NCBI GenBank assembly: GCA_905221605.1 | Contig: CAJNDS010000269.1 | Span: 913,328 to 955,827, forward strand | Length of the DNA: 42,500 nt | Reading direction: 5' to 3' | DNA from: Symbiodinium natans | Taxonomy: Eukaryota > Sar > Dinophyceae > Suessiales > Symbiodiniaceae | Part shown: positions 20,000-31,600 of the stretch, one piece after another | Numbering within the stretch: position 1 is the first letter of the stretch | Layout: each line of letters begins with the position of its first letter | Position numbers and translations under genes: made by a program | Notes under the pieces: generated by a model | Seen by the model: only the letters and a program-made list of their open reading frames with translations | Database searches by the model: none | What the model was told of the DNA's origin: nothing

Positions 20000-20498
20000 A
20001 TGCAACATGTACCGGGAGGCCCCCGTCGCCCGTCGAGCCTTTGTGTAAGATCCGTGAGATGGAACTTCGCTCGCGCAACCCGTTGCAAAATGTCAGCGGA
20101 CCCCCCAGCGCACTGGGGGGCCCTTAGGGCCAGTCAGCCGTGAAACCTTTGCTTTCCTGCCGCGGGGCCTCGTGCAGCCAAAGCCTGTCAGCGGGGCCCA
20201 CCAGCTGTGAAAAGGGAAGCCCTTGGAGCCCCTTTTCTGGACAAGTGAGATGGGCCTTGGGCCAAAGGACCTCCACCAGCAGGCTTCGCCAGTGGGCCGC
20301 GTCAACAATGAAACCCTTTGGGAAGCCCCTTTCGAACCGCATCAGAGGGTCACCTGCGTGGGCCGGCCAACCGCAAAACCCTCACCAAATGCTCATTAAG
20401 AGCCACATTCCATATTGCAATCGCCCGTCTGTGGCTTGCTGGATCTTGCAGCCACGGCAGCGACGGACAAGACATCGCAAGGGTCAGAAAGCCCCACC
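20000..20498. repeat. Diverged short tandem repeats, coding status unclear
   Basis: Several diverged copies of a motif like GGCC(A/G)xCAxCxGTGAAA followed by GGGAAGCCC occur between about 20100 and 20330. On the minus strand this reads as repeated KGFxVD and GLPFSQLVGPADRLW-like stretches in a frame open over 20124-20342. Either a repeat-bearing minus-strand exon or a non-coding degenerate repeat; I cannot decide. Confidence 0.35.
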
Positions 20499-20549
20499 CC
20501 TAAACCCTAAACCCTAAACCCTAAACCCTAAACCCTAAACCCTAAACCC
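20499..20549 (-). repeat. CCCTAAA array
   Basis: Seven units before candidate exon 20551-20664. Confidence 0.95.
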
Positions 20550-20550
20550 A

Positions 20551-20664
20551 CGAAGATGCTGTCACCCAGGTTCCCAACCCGGTTTGCCGAATTTTGCAGA
20601 GCGGAGCTTGGGCCCTGAATCGATGGCACACCACCGGCCGAAGCGCCCCTCCACCGAAGTGTGG
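20551..20664 (+). CDS. Candidate exon, unknown
   Basis: Lies between a CCCTAAA array (20499-20549) and a TTTAGGG array whose GTTTAGGG starts at 20665. Reads EDAVTQVPNPVCRILQSGAW and ALNRWHTTGRSAPPPKC. Good composition and the typical array arrangement. The acceptor was not identified. Confidence 0.4.
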
Positions 20665-20729
20665 GTTTAGGGTTTAGGGTTGAGGGTTGAGGGTTTAGGG
20701 TTTAGGGTTTAGGGTTAAGGGTTTAGGGT
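20665..20729 (+). repeat. TTTAGGG array at a donor site
   Basis: Starts GTTTAGGG, includes TTGAGGG variants. Confidence 0.95.
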
Positions 20730-20971
20730 GATTGCGGTGGCATATTATGTTCCGCCGCTAGGGCCCTTATCACAAACGGACCGATCCCATGAAAATCTCT
20801 GATGCCACGCGCCCACAGCCTAAATCCGGGACAGGGTGAACCAGCCAACAAAAAGCTGCAGAAGTATTCCTTCCTGCCACGAGGTTCGTTCTCGCTGAGT
20901 CTAGCGACTTGACACTTGCAAACAGCAAGAGTATGATCCTCGCATTTGTCATCACAACTCATTGTTGACAT
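20723..20971 (-). CDS. Possible minus-strand exon, unknown
   Basis: ATG-started frame of 82 codons (SENEPRGRKEYFC, then LLAGSPCPGFRLWARG) ending in the TTTAGGG block. Plus-strand exons surround it and no minus neighbour is seen, so it may be chance. Confidence 0.25.
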   Translation of the reverse strand: MSTMSCDDKCEDHTLAVCKCQVARLSENEPRGRKEYFCSFLLAGSPCPGFRLWARGIRDFHGIGPFVIRALAAEHNMPPQSP

Positions 20972-20995
20972 CCTGCGAACTCAATCCTGCATCAG

Positions 20996-21148
20996 AGCCC
21001 CGCATAACCACAGCCGCTGCTTCCACAGATTTCCGACATGCCGTTGCTGCGCTTGCCGCCATGATGCCCGTTTCCGGAATTCGGACTGCCAGTCAAGGGG
21101 CGGAAGAAGTGGGCAATGCTGAGAAAATTTGCAGCTGCCAGTCCCTGG
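20996..21148 (+). CDS. Candidate exon, unknown
   Basis: Acceptor after GCATCAG, GT donor at 21149. Reads PRITTAAASTDFRHAVAALA and MMPVSGIRTASQGAEEVG. It may be an upstream exon of the gene that follows. Confidence 0.35.
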
Positions 21149-21239
21149 GTAGATCCCCTTGGGGGATACGTTCCGGTGCTTTCTTTTTTTTGAGGGGTTT
21201 TTTAAGAGGATCATATTCATGTGCCGAAATATTTGTCAG

Positions 21240-24200
21240 ATGGTTTGAAGGGCCAAGTTAGGTCCTTATCATTGGCCTTCGAGATCGGCCTGCTGGGTCG
21301 CACCGCTGCTTTTGTGGACGCGGCCGGCCTTTGCAATCTGGAGGTGTGCGCGCGGTTCGTTCAAGATGCCTTCCATGCCACCTCGGCCAATCCAGAAGCA
21401 GCTTGGTAAGAACCGCTGGGGAAGAGAGCAGTACGTGACTAGAGTAGCTCTGCACATGCACTGGTAGAATGAAGTTGTGCAGGCAGATCTGTTGAATGGT
21501 ATCTTGGCCATGTCAATCACGGTGCCCCACCATAATTCCGTGAGTCTGCAGGAAGCACCTTGGCGCCGAGCAGCTGTCCAGCGTGGCCTTTGTGTGATGG
21601 AGAGCAGTAGCTTCCTCCTTTCAGCCGAGATCCACCGACGATTGAAGCGGTTCTATGGCAAGCTTCACGCAGTGACGTCGCCTGCGAATTGGCTATGGCC
21701 CATTCACGGTTTGGACGGGGCATCCCGGCTGGAGAGGATCACGGACGGCTTCTTAAAGTCCTGCCACGGTCTTCGAGTTCATCTCTTGGAGTTTGCATTC
21801 CAGCCGGCAGAAGTTCAAAAGGTCTTGGGCACTGCGAATGCATGGAGCCCGCCACCACCTCCGGCCAAATCAAATCAGTACGAAGCTGGGTTGCTTTTTG
21901 GGACATTTCTTATTTCCCTTATTTGGGCTTATAAGGGACCCTATATATAAATATAAGGGTGTAGGGTTTAGGGTTTAGGGTTTAAGGGTTTAAGGGTTTA
22001 AAGGCAAACCCAGGAAGGTACTTTCCAGTCATTCCTGGGCGTGCGGGCTCTGCATCTGGAGTTATCCGTGCAACCACTGATGACCCGACACTTGCGAGGG
22101 CCAGTGGTATCCTCTTGCCCCTTTTTGTGGGTTCAAGGTTCCCTTCTAAAGTAACCCTAAACCCTGAACCCTGAACCCTGAACCCTAAACCCTAAACCCT
22201 ACCAAGGACAGGGGGGTGTTGAGTGTGCCCTGTTCCTCGAGCTTCGGCTGGGCCAAAGCTTGCCCGAGAGCGCCTGGGCACACGTCTTGGCCTCTCGGAT
22301 GGTTTAGGGTTTAGGGTTTAGGGTTTAGGGTTTAAGGTTTAGGGTTTAGGGTTTAGGGTTTAGGGTTTAGAGTCCTTGATATAGTCAGATCCCTTGTCTA
22401 GTGAAACCCTAAACCGTACATATCCCTTCGGCTCAAGAGCCCAAGAACCTGAAGCAAGAACCTTTGGGCCCAACAGCCCTAGCATAAGAGTGCTTGGGCT
22501 GTAAACCCCTGAGCCCTGAACCATATTTTCCTCTACTACTATTTGCTTAAGAACTCCCCCCCCCCCCCCCCCACAGCCGTGCAAAAAAAAAACTGTTCCT
22601 TCCTTATAAGGGCAATATAATGGTTCTTATCTTTCATTTCTTGAGGGGCTCTTAAGAAATAGTAGCAAAAGGCGCATTGGGGTTTACGAAAAGAAGGGAA
22701 CCCGAATCGACTCCGCCAAATACTGGGATTCCCTCATATTAAGGACCCCAATAAGGCACCCCCTCATTTCGGAAACCTCCATATGCCCTCAGATGGGGAA
22801 CGCCGGACATTATTCAAGTCAAGTTACTCGTACCCCCAATTCTAATCCCTACTAAGGACTGCTTGTACAAGGGGGGGGGGGGGGGAAACATCCCAAAGTA
22901 GAAGCTAAACCCTAAACCCTAAACCCTAAACCCTAAACCCTAAACCCTAAACCCTAAACCCTAAACCCTAAACCCTAAACCCTAAACCCTAAACCCTAAA
23001 CCCTTCGTCGGGCAGACCAAGGTTTGGTCCGGCACAGAGGCCTTCCCCGGCGACGCCCGGGGCGGCGAGGAGCCTGACGAGCCCATGTCGGCCATGCAAG
23101 TACGCCTGCCCAAAGGCCATTTGGGGTTTAGGGTTTAGGGTTTAGGGTTTAGGGTTTAGGGTTTAATCGGTGAAGCTAACAAAACATGGTCTTGCGACCG
23201 TCTTTTGCAGGCTGCCACTGCCACCTGGCGGCCGTAAGAAAAGTGTAACACAGTTGTTAAAATTAAAGCATTTCCGGGTCCCCACGAAAAGTTGGGAGTT
23301 TTTGCGCGACTGGAAGTGAAGCGGCAAGATGTGTAGCTGGCAACATCAGGATCACGCAACAAAAAGTGTAGGTGCTTAGGTTGGCTTTGTTGTCTTTTTC
23401 GTAGCGGCTTGAGAAGATGCCCTCCTACCGGTGGTGTGTGGCCCCTAGATCCCAAAAACTCCAACCCTCTGATCTGCGAAGGCATTTCCTGCAAGACGCC
23501 CGAGTCCCGCTTCGGGTTGGTATCCCTCCCCAACCCCCCCCCCCCCCCCCCCCCCAAAACCCTAAACCCTAAACCCTAAACCCTAAACTCTAAACCCTAA
23601 ACCCTAAACCCTAAACCCTAAACCCTAACGCCCCCCCCCCGCCTCGTTCTTTGGCAGAGTCCAGGTATTGTTAAAGTGAACTTTCTGCGTCGCAAGCCGT
23701 GCAACGTCTGGTGCCGTGACATACTGAACGAAGTTGCAGTGACCCTGTGCAGCAGGCTGCGTTTGCTCCAGCCTACAGCGCGTGGCTCGCGGGTCAGAGT
23801 TGCAACAGGTGGCGAACTTAGATGGCATCGGTTGAGTTCCTTGGGGACCCCAAAGGGGTTAGGGTTCATAAGCTAGAGGGAGTACAGAGTTTTTTAGGGA
23901 AATTCTGAATTATGATCCCAGATTTAGGGTTCATGTGGTGCCTTTAGGGTAATTAAGATCCCAAATTTAGGGTTCCTTTGGTGCCCAAGGTTTTCCCAGT
24001 GACTCAGTGGGCAACCAACACAGCCTTGCGGAACCAAGGCCCTCACGTCTCATGGCACCGTGCGCACTTTGCTGGCATTTGAGCCCTGCAGAACTGCAGA
24101 GGTACAGTGACGAATGCAAGCGAAAAAAAACACAGCGAGAAGGAAGATTATTGGTTCCTGAAAGAGCAGACCCTGTGCGATATCAGGGGATGCAGCGCTG

Positions 24201-25000
24201 GGTTTTCCAACTGTGCTGCTCTTGGCTCAGCATACCACGGTAGGGCTTGAGTTGGGCTGAAAGCTTGGGCAGCCTTACTTAGCAGTGGGGAGTTTTGGGG
24301 AACCTCGGGTTAGATACCCCCCTTGAGGCCCCCCCTCCCTTAAGAACCCTCGAAGTGGATGTGCCGGGTCCCAGCTCCATGCCTGGGGCATCCAGCCTGG
24401 GTGCCCATGGCAAGCTGGGCCAATCTACCGCCTGGCACAGAGGCTGTTTAGGGTTTGGGGGCTTCAAGCCTGACAGCGTGTAGGGGTTTAGGGTTTAGGG
24501 TTTAGGGCTTAGGGTTTAGGGTTCAGGGTTCAGGGCTGGGGGTTTATGATGCTGCAGCATCTTGTTGCACCGCCCTCTCAAGTCGCGAGGGCGATGACAA
24601 GATCTAGGGGACTCGCACCAGGTTCTGCACTTTGCTACCCACGATGCCGCGTGGGTACTTCCCAAATTACGGGTGCTCCGAATATGCCCCAAAAAACTCT
24701 GGTTACAAAGCAAGGGACCCAAGGTAAGGGCCCATACTTGCAACCTTAGACTAAATCCTACCTTGAGAACCCAATACCTGTACTTTTTTGCAGGTTATCA
24801 CTTTAAAACCCTTCCGAGGGTTCTTCGGTAAGCAACAACGACTAGGTTTTGGGTTCTTCAGGTGCACCCTAAAACCCTAAACCCCAAAACCCTATCACCT
24901 GCGGGTGGCAGGTCTTGGTTCTTGGCAGATTTCCACAGCTGGAGGCCGCATGGGTTCTCGGCTTCCGCACGACCGTCTTTCCCGAGCACAAGAGAACAGG
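21240..25000 (+). CDS. Multi-exon gene of unknown function (nine phase-consistent exons)
   Basis: Exons: 21240-21405 (join to the next exon unresolved), 21483-21821, 22029-22103, 22212-22301, 23016-23125, 23660-23808, 24008-24239, 24375-24477, 24558-24723, 24794-24827, 24929-25000. From 21483 onward every junction keeps the frame (0-0-0-0-2-1-2-0-1-2). The protein includes ADLLNGILAMSITVPHHNS, LGVRALHLELSVQP, ECALFLELRLGQSLPES, KVWSGTEAFPGDARGG, VNFLRRKPCNVWCRDILNE and FPQLEAAWVLGFRTTVFPE. No domain, signal peptide or membrane segment is recognised. Four donors coincide with array starts: GTTTAGGG at 22302 and 23126, GTGTAGGG at 24478, and probably GC in GCTTTAGGG near 25001. CCCTAAA arrays precede the acceptors at 22212, 23016 and 23660. 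The next intron holds the LTR element, so the gene may continue beyond 33900. Confidence 0.6.
21957..22003 (+). repeat. TTTAGGG block within an intron
   Basis: Inside intron 21822-22028, not at its start. Confidence 0.9.
22152..22201 (-). repeat. CCCTAAA/CCCTGAA block before an acceptor
   Basis: Seven units, ending 10 bases before exon 22212-22301. Confidence 0.9.
22302..22371 (+). repeat. TTTAGGG array at a donor site
   Basis: GTTTAGGG starts at the first intron base after exon 22212-22301. Confidence 0.95.
22908..23004 (-). repeat. CCCTAAA array before an acceptor
   Basis: About 14 units, 11 bases before exon 23016-23125; inverted partner of 22302-22371. Confidence 0.95.
23126..23165 (+). 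repeat. TTTAGGG array at a donor site
   Basis: Six units directly after exon 23016-23125. Confidence 0.95.
23534..23640 (-). repeat. C run, CCCTAAA array, C run
   Basis: 22 C at 23534-23555, ten CCCTAAA units, then 10 C, just before the acceptor of exon 23660-23808. Confidence 0.9.
24478..24534 (+). repeat. TTTAGGG array at a donor site
   Basis: Starts GTGTAGGGG after exon 24375-24477. Confidence 0.9.
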
Positions 25001-25031
25001 GCTTTAGGGTTGAGGGTTGAGGGGTTTAGGG

Positions 25032-25318
25032 TACGGGGGAACAACCAGGGAAGGAAATCAACTCCCCTAATCGCCCTGAACCTATATTCCCCAGATCGAA
25101 CCAAGAAACAAACGAGAACACGGATAAGAGCAACCCAGGGGGGAAGGAAAGGGGGAAGGAATCCACACCCTTACCAAACCCTAAGAACCCAGGCACTACT
25201 TTTTGAACTTGTGGCTTTCTGTTCAAGCCCATCTTGAGCCAAACATGTTTTCCGGGTTCATTAACCCTTCCAACTCTCAACACTAACTCTTTTCTACAAT
25301 ACCAGTTGCAGCTCCGCA
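25032..25318 (-). repeat. 3' LTR
   Basis: 287 bases, same length and boundaries as the 5' LTR, flanked on the outer side by TTTAGGG and on the inner side by a purine tract. Confidence 0.93.
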
Positions 25319-25326
25319 CTCCCCCT
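25319..25326 (-). other. Polypurine tract
   Basis: The element's sense strand reads GGACAGGGGGAG immediately before the 3' LTR. A purine run at this place is the usual start of plus-strand synthesis. Confidence 0.7.
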
Positions 25327-25689
25327 GTCCTAGGATTTCCTAGGACACATTGGAGGTGCAGATCTTTGGCCAAAAACTGCCATTAGGGCAGCAGCCAGCT
25401 GCTTGAAATGCACAATATGGTTTTACGTCTACCAGGACGAAATTATAGCACATTGGCTGAATCCACTAACCATAGAGAATCTTTTTTCCACCTTGATCCT
25501 CTTATCATTGAAGACTCTTCGGCCTTCTTCACCACAAACCGTGGTCTTCGCTACGTGAAAAGCTACTAACTTCTACTATCAGGGATTTCCATACCCTTAA
25601 TAGCAACCACCACATTTTCAGCACATTGGCCGATCCAGCGCACCTGTCTCCAGAAAGAGAAAAACCATCCCTTCATCCATACCATCCAG
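25319..25689 (-). other. Element 3' untranslated region
   Basis: 371 bases between the ORF stop and the 3' LTR. A second frame (25566-25856) overlaps the ORF end and reads into this region with a Trp/Phe-rich sequence; it is not recognised and could be decayed coding sequence. Confidence 0.5.
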
Positions 25690-28600
25690 TCACTTCTTCT
25701 TCTGATGGTTTGCAATACTGAGGTGAAGTTGCAGCAGAATATACTCCAGGTCCGAAACTGCAAGAACAGGATCCTGCACACACCTTTGAATTGAGGATAC
25801 CAATCCTTCTCTCTTTGCGTCCTCAATCGCTTGGCAAGATTGACCCAGCTCTGCACTCACAGCTGTAGACGCTTGCGCATCCACATCAGAAGGACGATCC
25901 TTTTCCTCAGGACCTTTCACCACCACCACTTCTCCCTTTTTGGGACTCTGACTTTTCTCCTTCTTCTTCGCCTTTCCACCGACGTTTGACTTTGTGCGCA
26001 TTTTCGAGGCTTTTTCCCCTGCAGAAACCGCCGCATTGGATGATGATCCACTCTTCTCAATGGTCGCCGGCATCTTCTTCGGCTTTGGAACCAGGAGAGT
26101 GTAAGGATCTTCGATAACTGCAGTTTTCCTCTTCTTTTTAACCTTTTTTGCCTCCTCCTCAACGGCAACCTCCGTCTCAGAAGTCTCAACCACCTCCTTT
26201 TCGGCAGGAATATCCTTGCTGGACTCCCTTTCTAGGGACCTCTTCTTGCCCCTTTTGGGATCTTTTTCTTCTTCCACGTTGGCTCGCTCGAACCATATCC
26301 TCAGGTCATTGACCCATTCTTCCACCTCCTCGAGCGAAACCTCATACGACTTCACTACTTCGTGAAGTTCCAGCACGGACAACATATCGGTGGTCCACGA
26401 AACCCATTCTCTATCCATCTGGTCAGCATCTCCATTGAACTTCAGGAGTTTGAACAGTGGATCCGCCTCTGCTCGAGCCAAATCTGTTTTGCCATTCGAC
26501 AGAAATGAAATCGCTTCCATCAACAGTTGCGACATTTTGGTGTCATCGTCATAAGTCATGGAATACTCCTCACCATCATCGAACTGTTCAGGAGAGATCT
26601 CCTCTTCCCCACCTTTTGCACCAGAACTTCTCCTTGGACCATCCCTTGGGGGCGTCCTCGGAGACCTTGGCCTCTGTTCATTCAGCGGATCACCATGCTC
26701 AAAAACACACCTGTCACCATAACGACACTTCCCAGACTGAGCAAACTGAATGCACCTCACACCAGTTGCATCATGCGAGAACGCACACTTCTTTCCAGCG
26801 AAACAGGGTCTCCCCGCCACATAGTATTTGCACCAATACGAATGCAGCACCACATCATCTTCTGAATGGATGAATTTGCAGTCTTCACCAAATTTGCAGC
26901 GATCTTTTCCCTTACTGAACCAATAGCAGAAGCCTTTCTTCCTCTTCTCCAAGCGCTCCGCCTCGAACCGGTCCATAGGGCGATTCTGCTCTACATGAAC
27001 ATTGCCATGTGCCTGAGAACTGCTCCCTTCACCCCAGGTGCTATCAGTATTTGATGCTTGGAGTACAGCTGGAAAACCTGGCCTTGGTCCTACCACCTTC
27101 ATGATTGGTTTTCCGCCAGCTCCTGAGCCACGCTGAGACGATCCAAAAACATTGAACTTCTTCATGAAGGCTTTCCTAGTGCCGATCTTCTGCACCCTTT
27201 TGATTGGACGCTTCATTGCTCCAACCTTGCATCCAGATACGTTCAAACGACACAACCTCCTATACCCAGCTCTATATCCCTTTTTCCAAAGAGCCATAAG
27301 AATTTTAGAGGCAGTAACATTCTCCACCTCTACCTTTTCCAACGATCCCTCACTTCCCGGAACAAACCCATCCAACCCATCCATATCTGAAGACCTTTCC
27401 ATCTTTTTTGACACCACTTCGTCGAGGTAGTCTTCAGAGATCCAGGGTAAGTTCCTCTTAGAGGAAGGATTGTCACCATTGTTTGGTCCTTCACCAGGAT
27501 ACCCCTTTGTGCTGTCAAAGATCTTACCAGTAGTGCGGTCCTGCGTAGAGAAATTGGAAGCAACGCGAGAGTACACTGACCACAAGAAAATCCTTGTGCC
27601 CGCCAGTCTTGACGACCCACTGGATGTCTCCTCTTCCGGAGAGACTTCTGGCGCTTTGCCATCCCTTCCAGTGTCACCAAGTGTCTCACCTCCAGCATCT
27701 TCAATGGGAATAAGGGATTCATTGTTCCCTTGATCTAGTACCGCATCTTGTTGATCGGGGATCTCCAGCACCATTCCTGTAGGATCCACTTCCTCATCAG
27801 CATCGTCGTCCATTCTTCTCCAGAGAACCTCCAATTGATCAGCGCAGGTCGCCGCCTGAAGGAACTCCATCATTTGGTCCCTCCCGTGCTGCCAGAGAAA
27901 TTCGGAATTCACCACTGTCCCTTGGCCTCCTAGTCTAAGGAATGGAGCGACCAGATTGGCTACCCTTGCCATAAGTTCCACATGAACTTCCATGCCTGGA
28001 CTGCGACTCCAATCATAGGCTATTGCCTCCATAGCAGTTCCAAACTTTTCAGTATTTCTGAATTCCTTTTCCAGGCCAGGAGAAAGCAGTGCACCCATCA
28101 CCGAAAGAGGATAATTTCCCACCACCGGCAAGCACGGATCTTCATGGAACGAATGATGCAAATCACCGTAGTGTCCTTGATCTCTCCTTTCAAAAAGGAG
28201 TCTCCCAGTATTCAACTGGGCATTCAGTTCATCCACTTGAACCATTTCAGCACATATTCTCTGTGCCGCAGTCGCTATTGCCGACCAGAGAGCACGATCT
28301 GCCAACCCACGACGCATAACCCACATAGTTGTCGCCGACTGAATCAGTGTACCAGGGTCATATGCCATGACCACCAATGCACCATCATCCATTCTCTGAT
28401 CAGTATCATCTTCCAATGCCAGGTTCAAATCCTGTTCGCTTGCACCTTCAGATGACATGCTAATAACCAAGTTTCGATCCATTTTATTGGATCCCTTCTG
28501 ATAGTCCTTGTGCCCCACAGGCAACTTGCCGACAGCAACCTTCCAATAAATCCGATTCAGAAGACCTTTAACCAGCAAGTGCTGAGGAACATCCTTCACC

Positions 28601-31600
28601 GGACGAACATCCAATGTCTTCGCACCATCACCACGGAGTTCATTGCTCCCACCTTCTCCTTCGTTTTGGTCAGTCTCCTCGCCAGGAATTTGCACTGCTC
28701 CTTCCAGCGCCGTCTCCTGTCCAGCCACTTCTTGCCCAGGAAGAACTTGAGCGCCTTCAGATACATTCACCTGTCCAGCAACACCTTTCCCAGGTGAAAC
28801 CTCATCCGTGGAGCCCACCGCCAGCGAACCAACTATAACTGAGCCATCCCTTGCTCTTTTTTGAGACTGTTCAGTTCGACGAGAAGGTTGTGGTAGCGAA
28901 AAAACTTGAGAAGTCACTTCTTGGCGGGTCTCCCCCCGCGACGCTTTGTCGCGTTCTTCGCCAAGGTGAACCGATTTTTTCTGCCCGTCATTGGGGCCGG
29001 AAGAACCACCCATCGGAACATTGCCACGAATCGCAGTTCTCTGTGAATCCCTTTCTTGCAAAAGGATTTCCCGCATGCGTTGCACAGCATTGGTCTCTTC
29101 CTCGCTTGAATCGCTTGAGGAATCGGCATAAGAAACCAAAGCCTCCGCCTGATCATCATCGTCCACCACATCTGCCCACGCTCTGCTGAACCGATACGAC
29201 AACCCACCACGAGGCTTCAGTTCCAGTGGTTTTGGTTTCTCCACCGCTTCCGCCGGCTGCGCTCGTCGCTGTGAACGAGAGCGTGGCACCTGTCGCACCT
29301 GTTTTTTGTCCAGCAAGGGCCTTCCCCTTTTCACAGGGTTTGATATTGACCGATACTTTTTTGTTGGTGGGTTCACCGGTGGCATTCCAACTCCCACCAA
29401 CTTCAGCTTCTGTACGCACAGTGGAGACCTCTGCGCAAGCGTCCAAGCGTCACGGTACTTGACCTTATCAAAAAGCTCCCGATAGGAGCCTCTCGGCATC
29501 GTTTTTGCACCGGAGCCTTCAGCTTCACGCATCTGAGTGAGGGTTCTCACCGCCTCTCTTCCAGCTTCCTTGCTTCCAGAAGATTGTTGTACCCGTACAG
29601 ATGCATCGGAAGGAACTGCTCTTTCCGGTCCCTCCGGTCGATATCGGACGCCTCCCACCAATCGTAGGATTTTGCATGCTGTCACCTTGTTGATCCCTTT
29701 TTCAAGCAGATCTTCCACAAAGATGAACTCCTGCAGGTCCGACACGGTGTTCACACCAAGAGTAATCATCACCTCACTTACATGAGGGGTATACACCCAA
29801 AGGTGGTTATTGCGAGCCATCCAATTTTCAATTGGCTCCTCTGGATCTTGAAGCAGAGTACCAGTGGACTCAGCCACCGAATTCTTTTGTTCATCAGCTT
29901 CTTCTTCATCCAGAATACCCTTTTCACCATCTTTTTGTGACACATTGGTCATTTGCAGCGCTTTTGGTGCTGAGGAGGACGAAGATTCTGCTCCCCCACT
30001 TACCGGTGGTTGAAAAGCGTTCCTGTCGGGAATCTCCAATCCCCTTCCCCTTTGAAATGACACATGGTTTGCCACATTCACCAAATGCTTCAACTGGGTC
30101 AGCCGGTCTTCAGACATCTCTTCGTGAGAATACTTGCAGCCAAATCGCACACGACATCTCCCTTTGAGATAATAGTCGAAACAGCAATGGTGGAACCCCG
30201 CGTCCCTTAGTGCCTTCCTGGAAGCATTGTCCCAAGATTTGCCAGGCTCCCAAGTCCCTTCCAATGCCATGTCGTCGTCGTGGAGATACCTGCACGCAGT
30301 CCCATATTTACAACCACCTTGATTGTAATACAGACACAGCCGTTTCTTCGTTTCACCCAGCGTAGGCTCACCTTTTGATGTCCCTTTGCCATAGTTGTAC
30401 TGGGCACGGAAGGCCGAATCCTCCCGCTCCTGCTGCACCTCATCCACTGTACCTTCATCAGTTGGAGGGCCACCGATGTCCCCATCCTCGTCACCAGTTT
30501 TTTGGCTGTTCTTTGGCTCAGTTGGCTCTCCTTCAGGCCACCCTTCACCATAACGACGATGTTCATAGGAACACCCATCTCCATTTCGACACCTCCCTTG
30601 ATTGAAGAACTTGCACAGCTTGCTGTATCCAGGTGACACAGTCTTCGGAGTCGTGTGAGCCTTTTTGTACTGATCAGGATCCATGTAGGCTTCCATTGGC
30701 CTGTTTTCCCTCTTACTCATCTCCTCGATTGCACCATCAAGCTCTTGCAGAAATCGCTTGGTATCCAACCACAGCTCGTTCCAAAGCTCATCTTTCCCTT
30801 TGCTCAGCAACATTGCCACCGTTTCACCCACGACTGGTCCACTAAATCTTCTTTTCTTGCGTGCCAGTTCGTAGAGCGCGTTGTGGTACTGCTTCCGGGA
30901 AAAAGTGGTTGTTTTTTCCGAACCTGCACGGTCTGTCTCCTCAGGCTTCCAACCATCACTTAGCAAGATGTTGTATGCGCTCCGAGCCTCAACGTTCAGG
31001 AATGTATGATCTGCGATACACTCCATAATCACGTCCATTGGACGACTCAGCAACATCCCAGTGATTTTGCCCACATAGTCATTATCTATTGTTTCATCTT
31101 CCAGGAGATTTCGATAGATCTTTTCTCCATAGAGCTGTTTCTGCTCAGCCTCCTCTTGTTCCTTAGAGGATGCTTTTGACTCGGCAAACCACTCGCGAGA
31201 CTGCTGTTCTTCCGACTTCCAGTCCCATTGACCATCGGAACCTTTGTACCATTGACCAGTCTGCCATGAGCCTGTCCACCATGTACCCCAGCCGCTGTCT
31301 TTCCATTTGCGCAGCGTTGAAGAGGAATCCTCCTCGTCCTCTTCCAAAACCAGAAAGGTGTCCAAGATTATGGTACCATCATCTTCCACTCGTTTCACTG
31401 TTCCATTGACAGTATCACCAAATTTGAACTGATGTACATTGTTCCCTTCTGCAGGAACCAATACATTCATATCACCATGGTCCAAAAAGGCTCCATACCC
31501 ATTGATGCAGCGCACTAGACCAATGATCTCATCTCCCTCCTGATAGCAATGTTCCCCAGGTGATTCCAAAGCTCCCGCTCGAGGCACTCTCTTTGCATGC

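Noticed and set aside
22425-22440. Second spliced-leader relic (CGGCTCAAG)
   Set aside because: Only eight to nine bases match and the context is unrelated; within chance.
24895-25373. ORFs crossing the LTRs on both strands
   Set aside because: The same ORFs appear at both LTRs and end in flanking sequence; they are repeat shadows.
25566-25856. Remnant of reverse transcriptase or RNase H after the big ORF
   Set aside because: Trp/Phe-rich frame without any recognisable pol motif; could not be supported.
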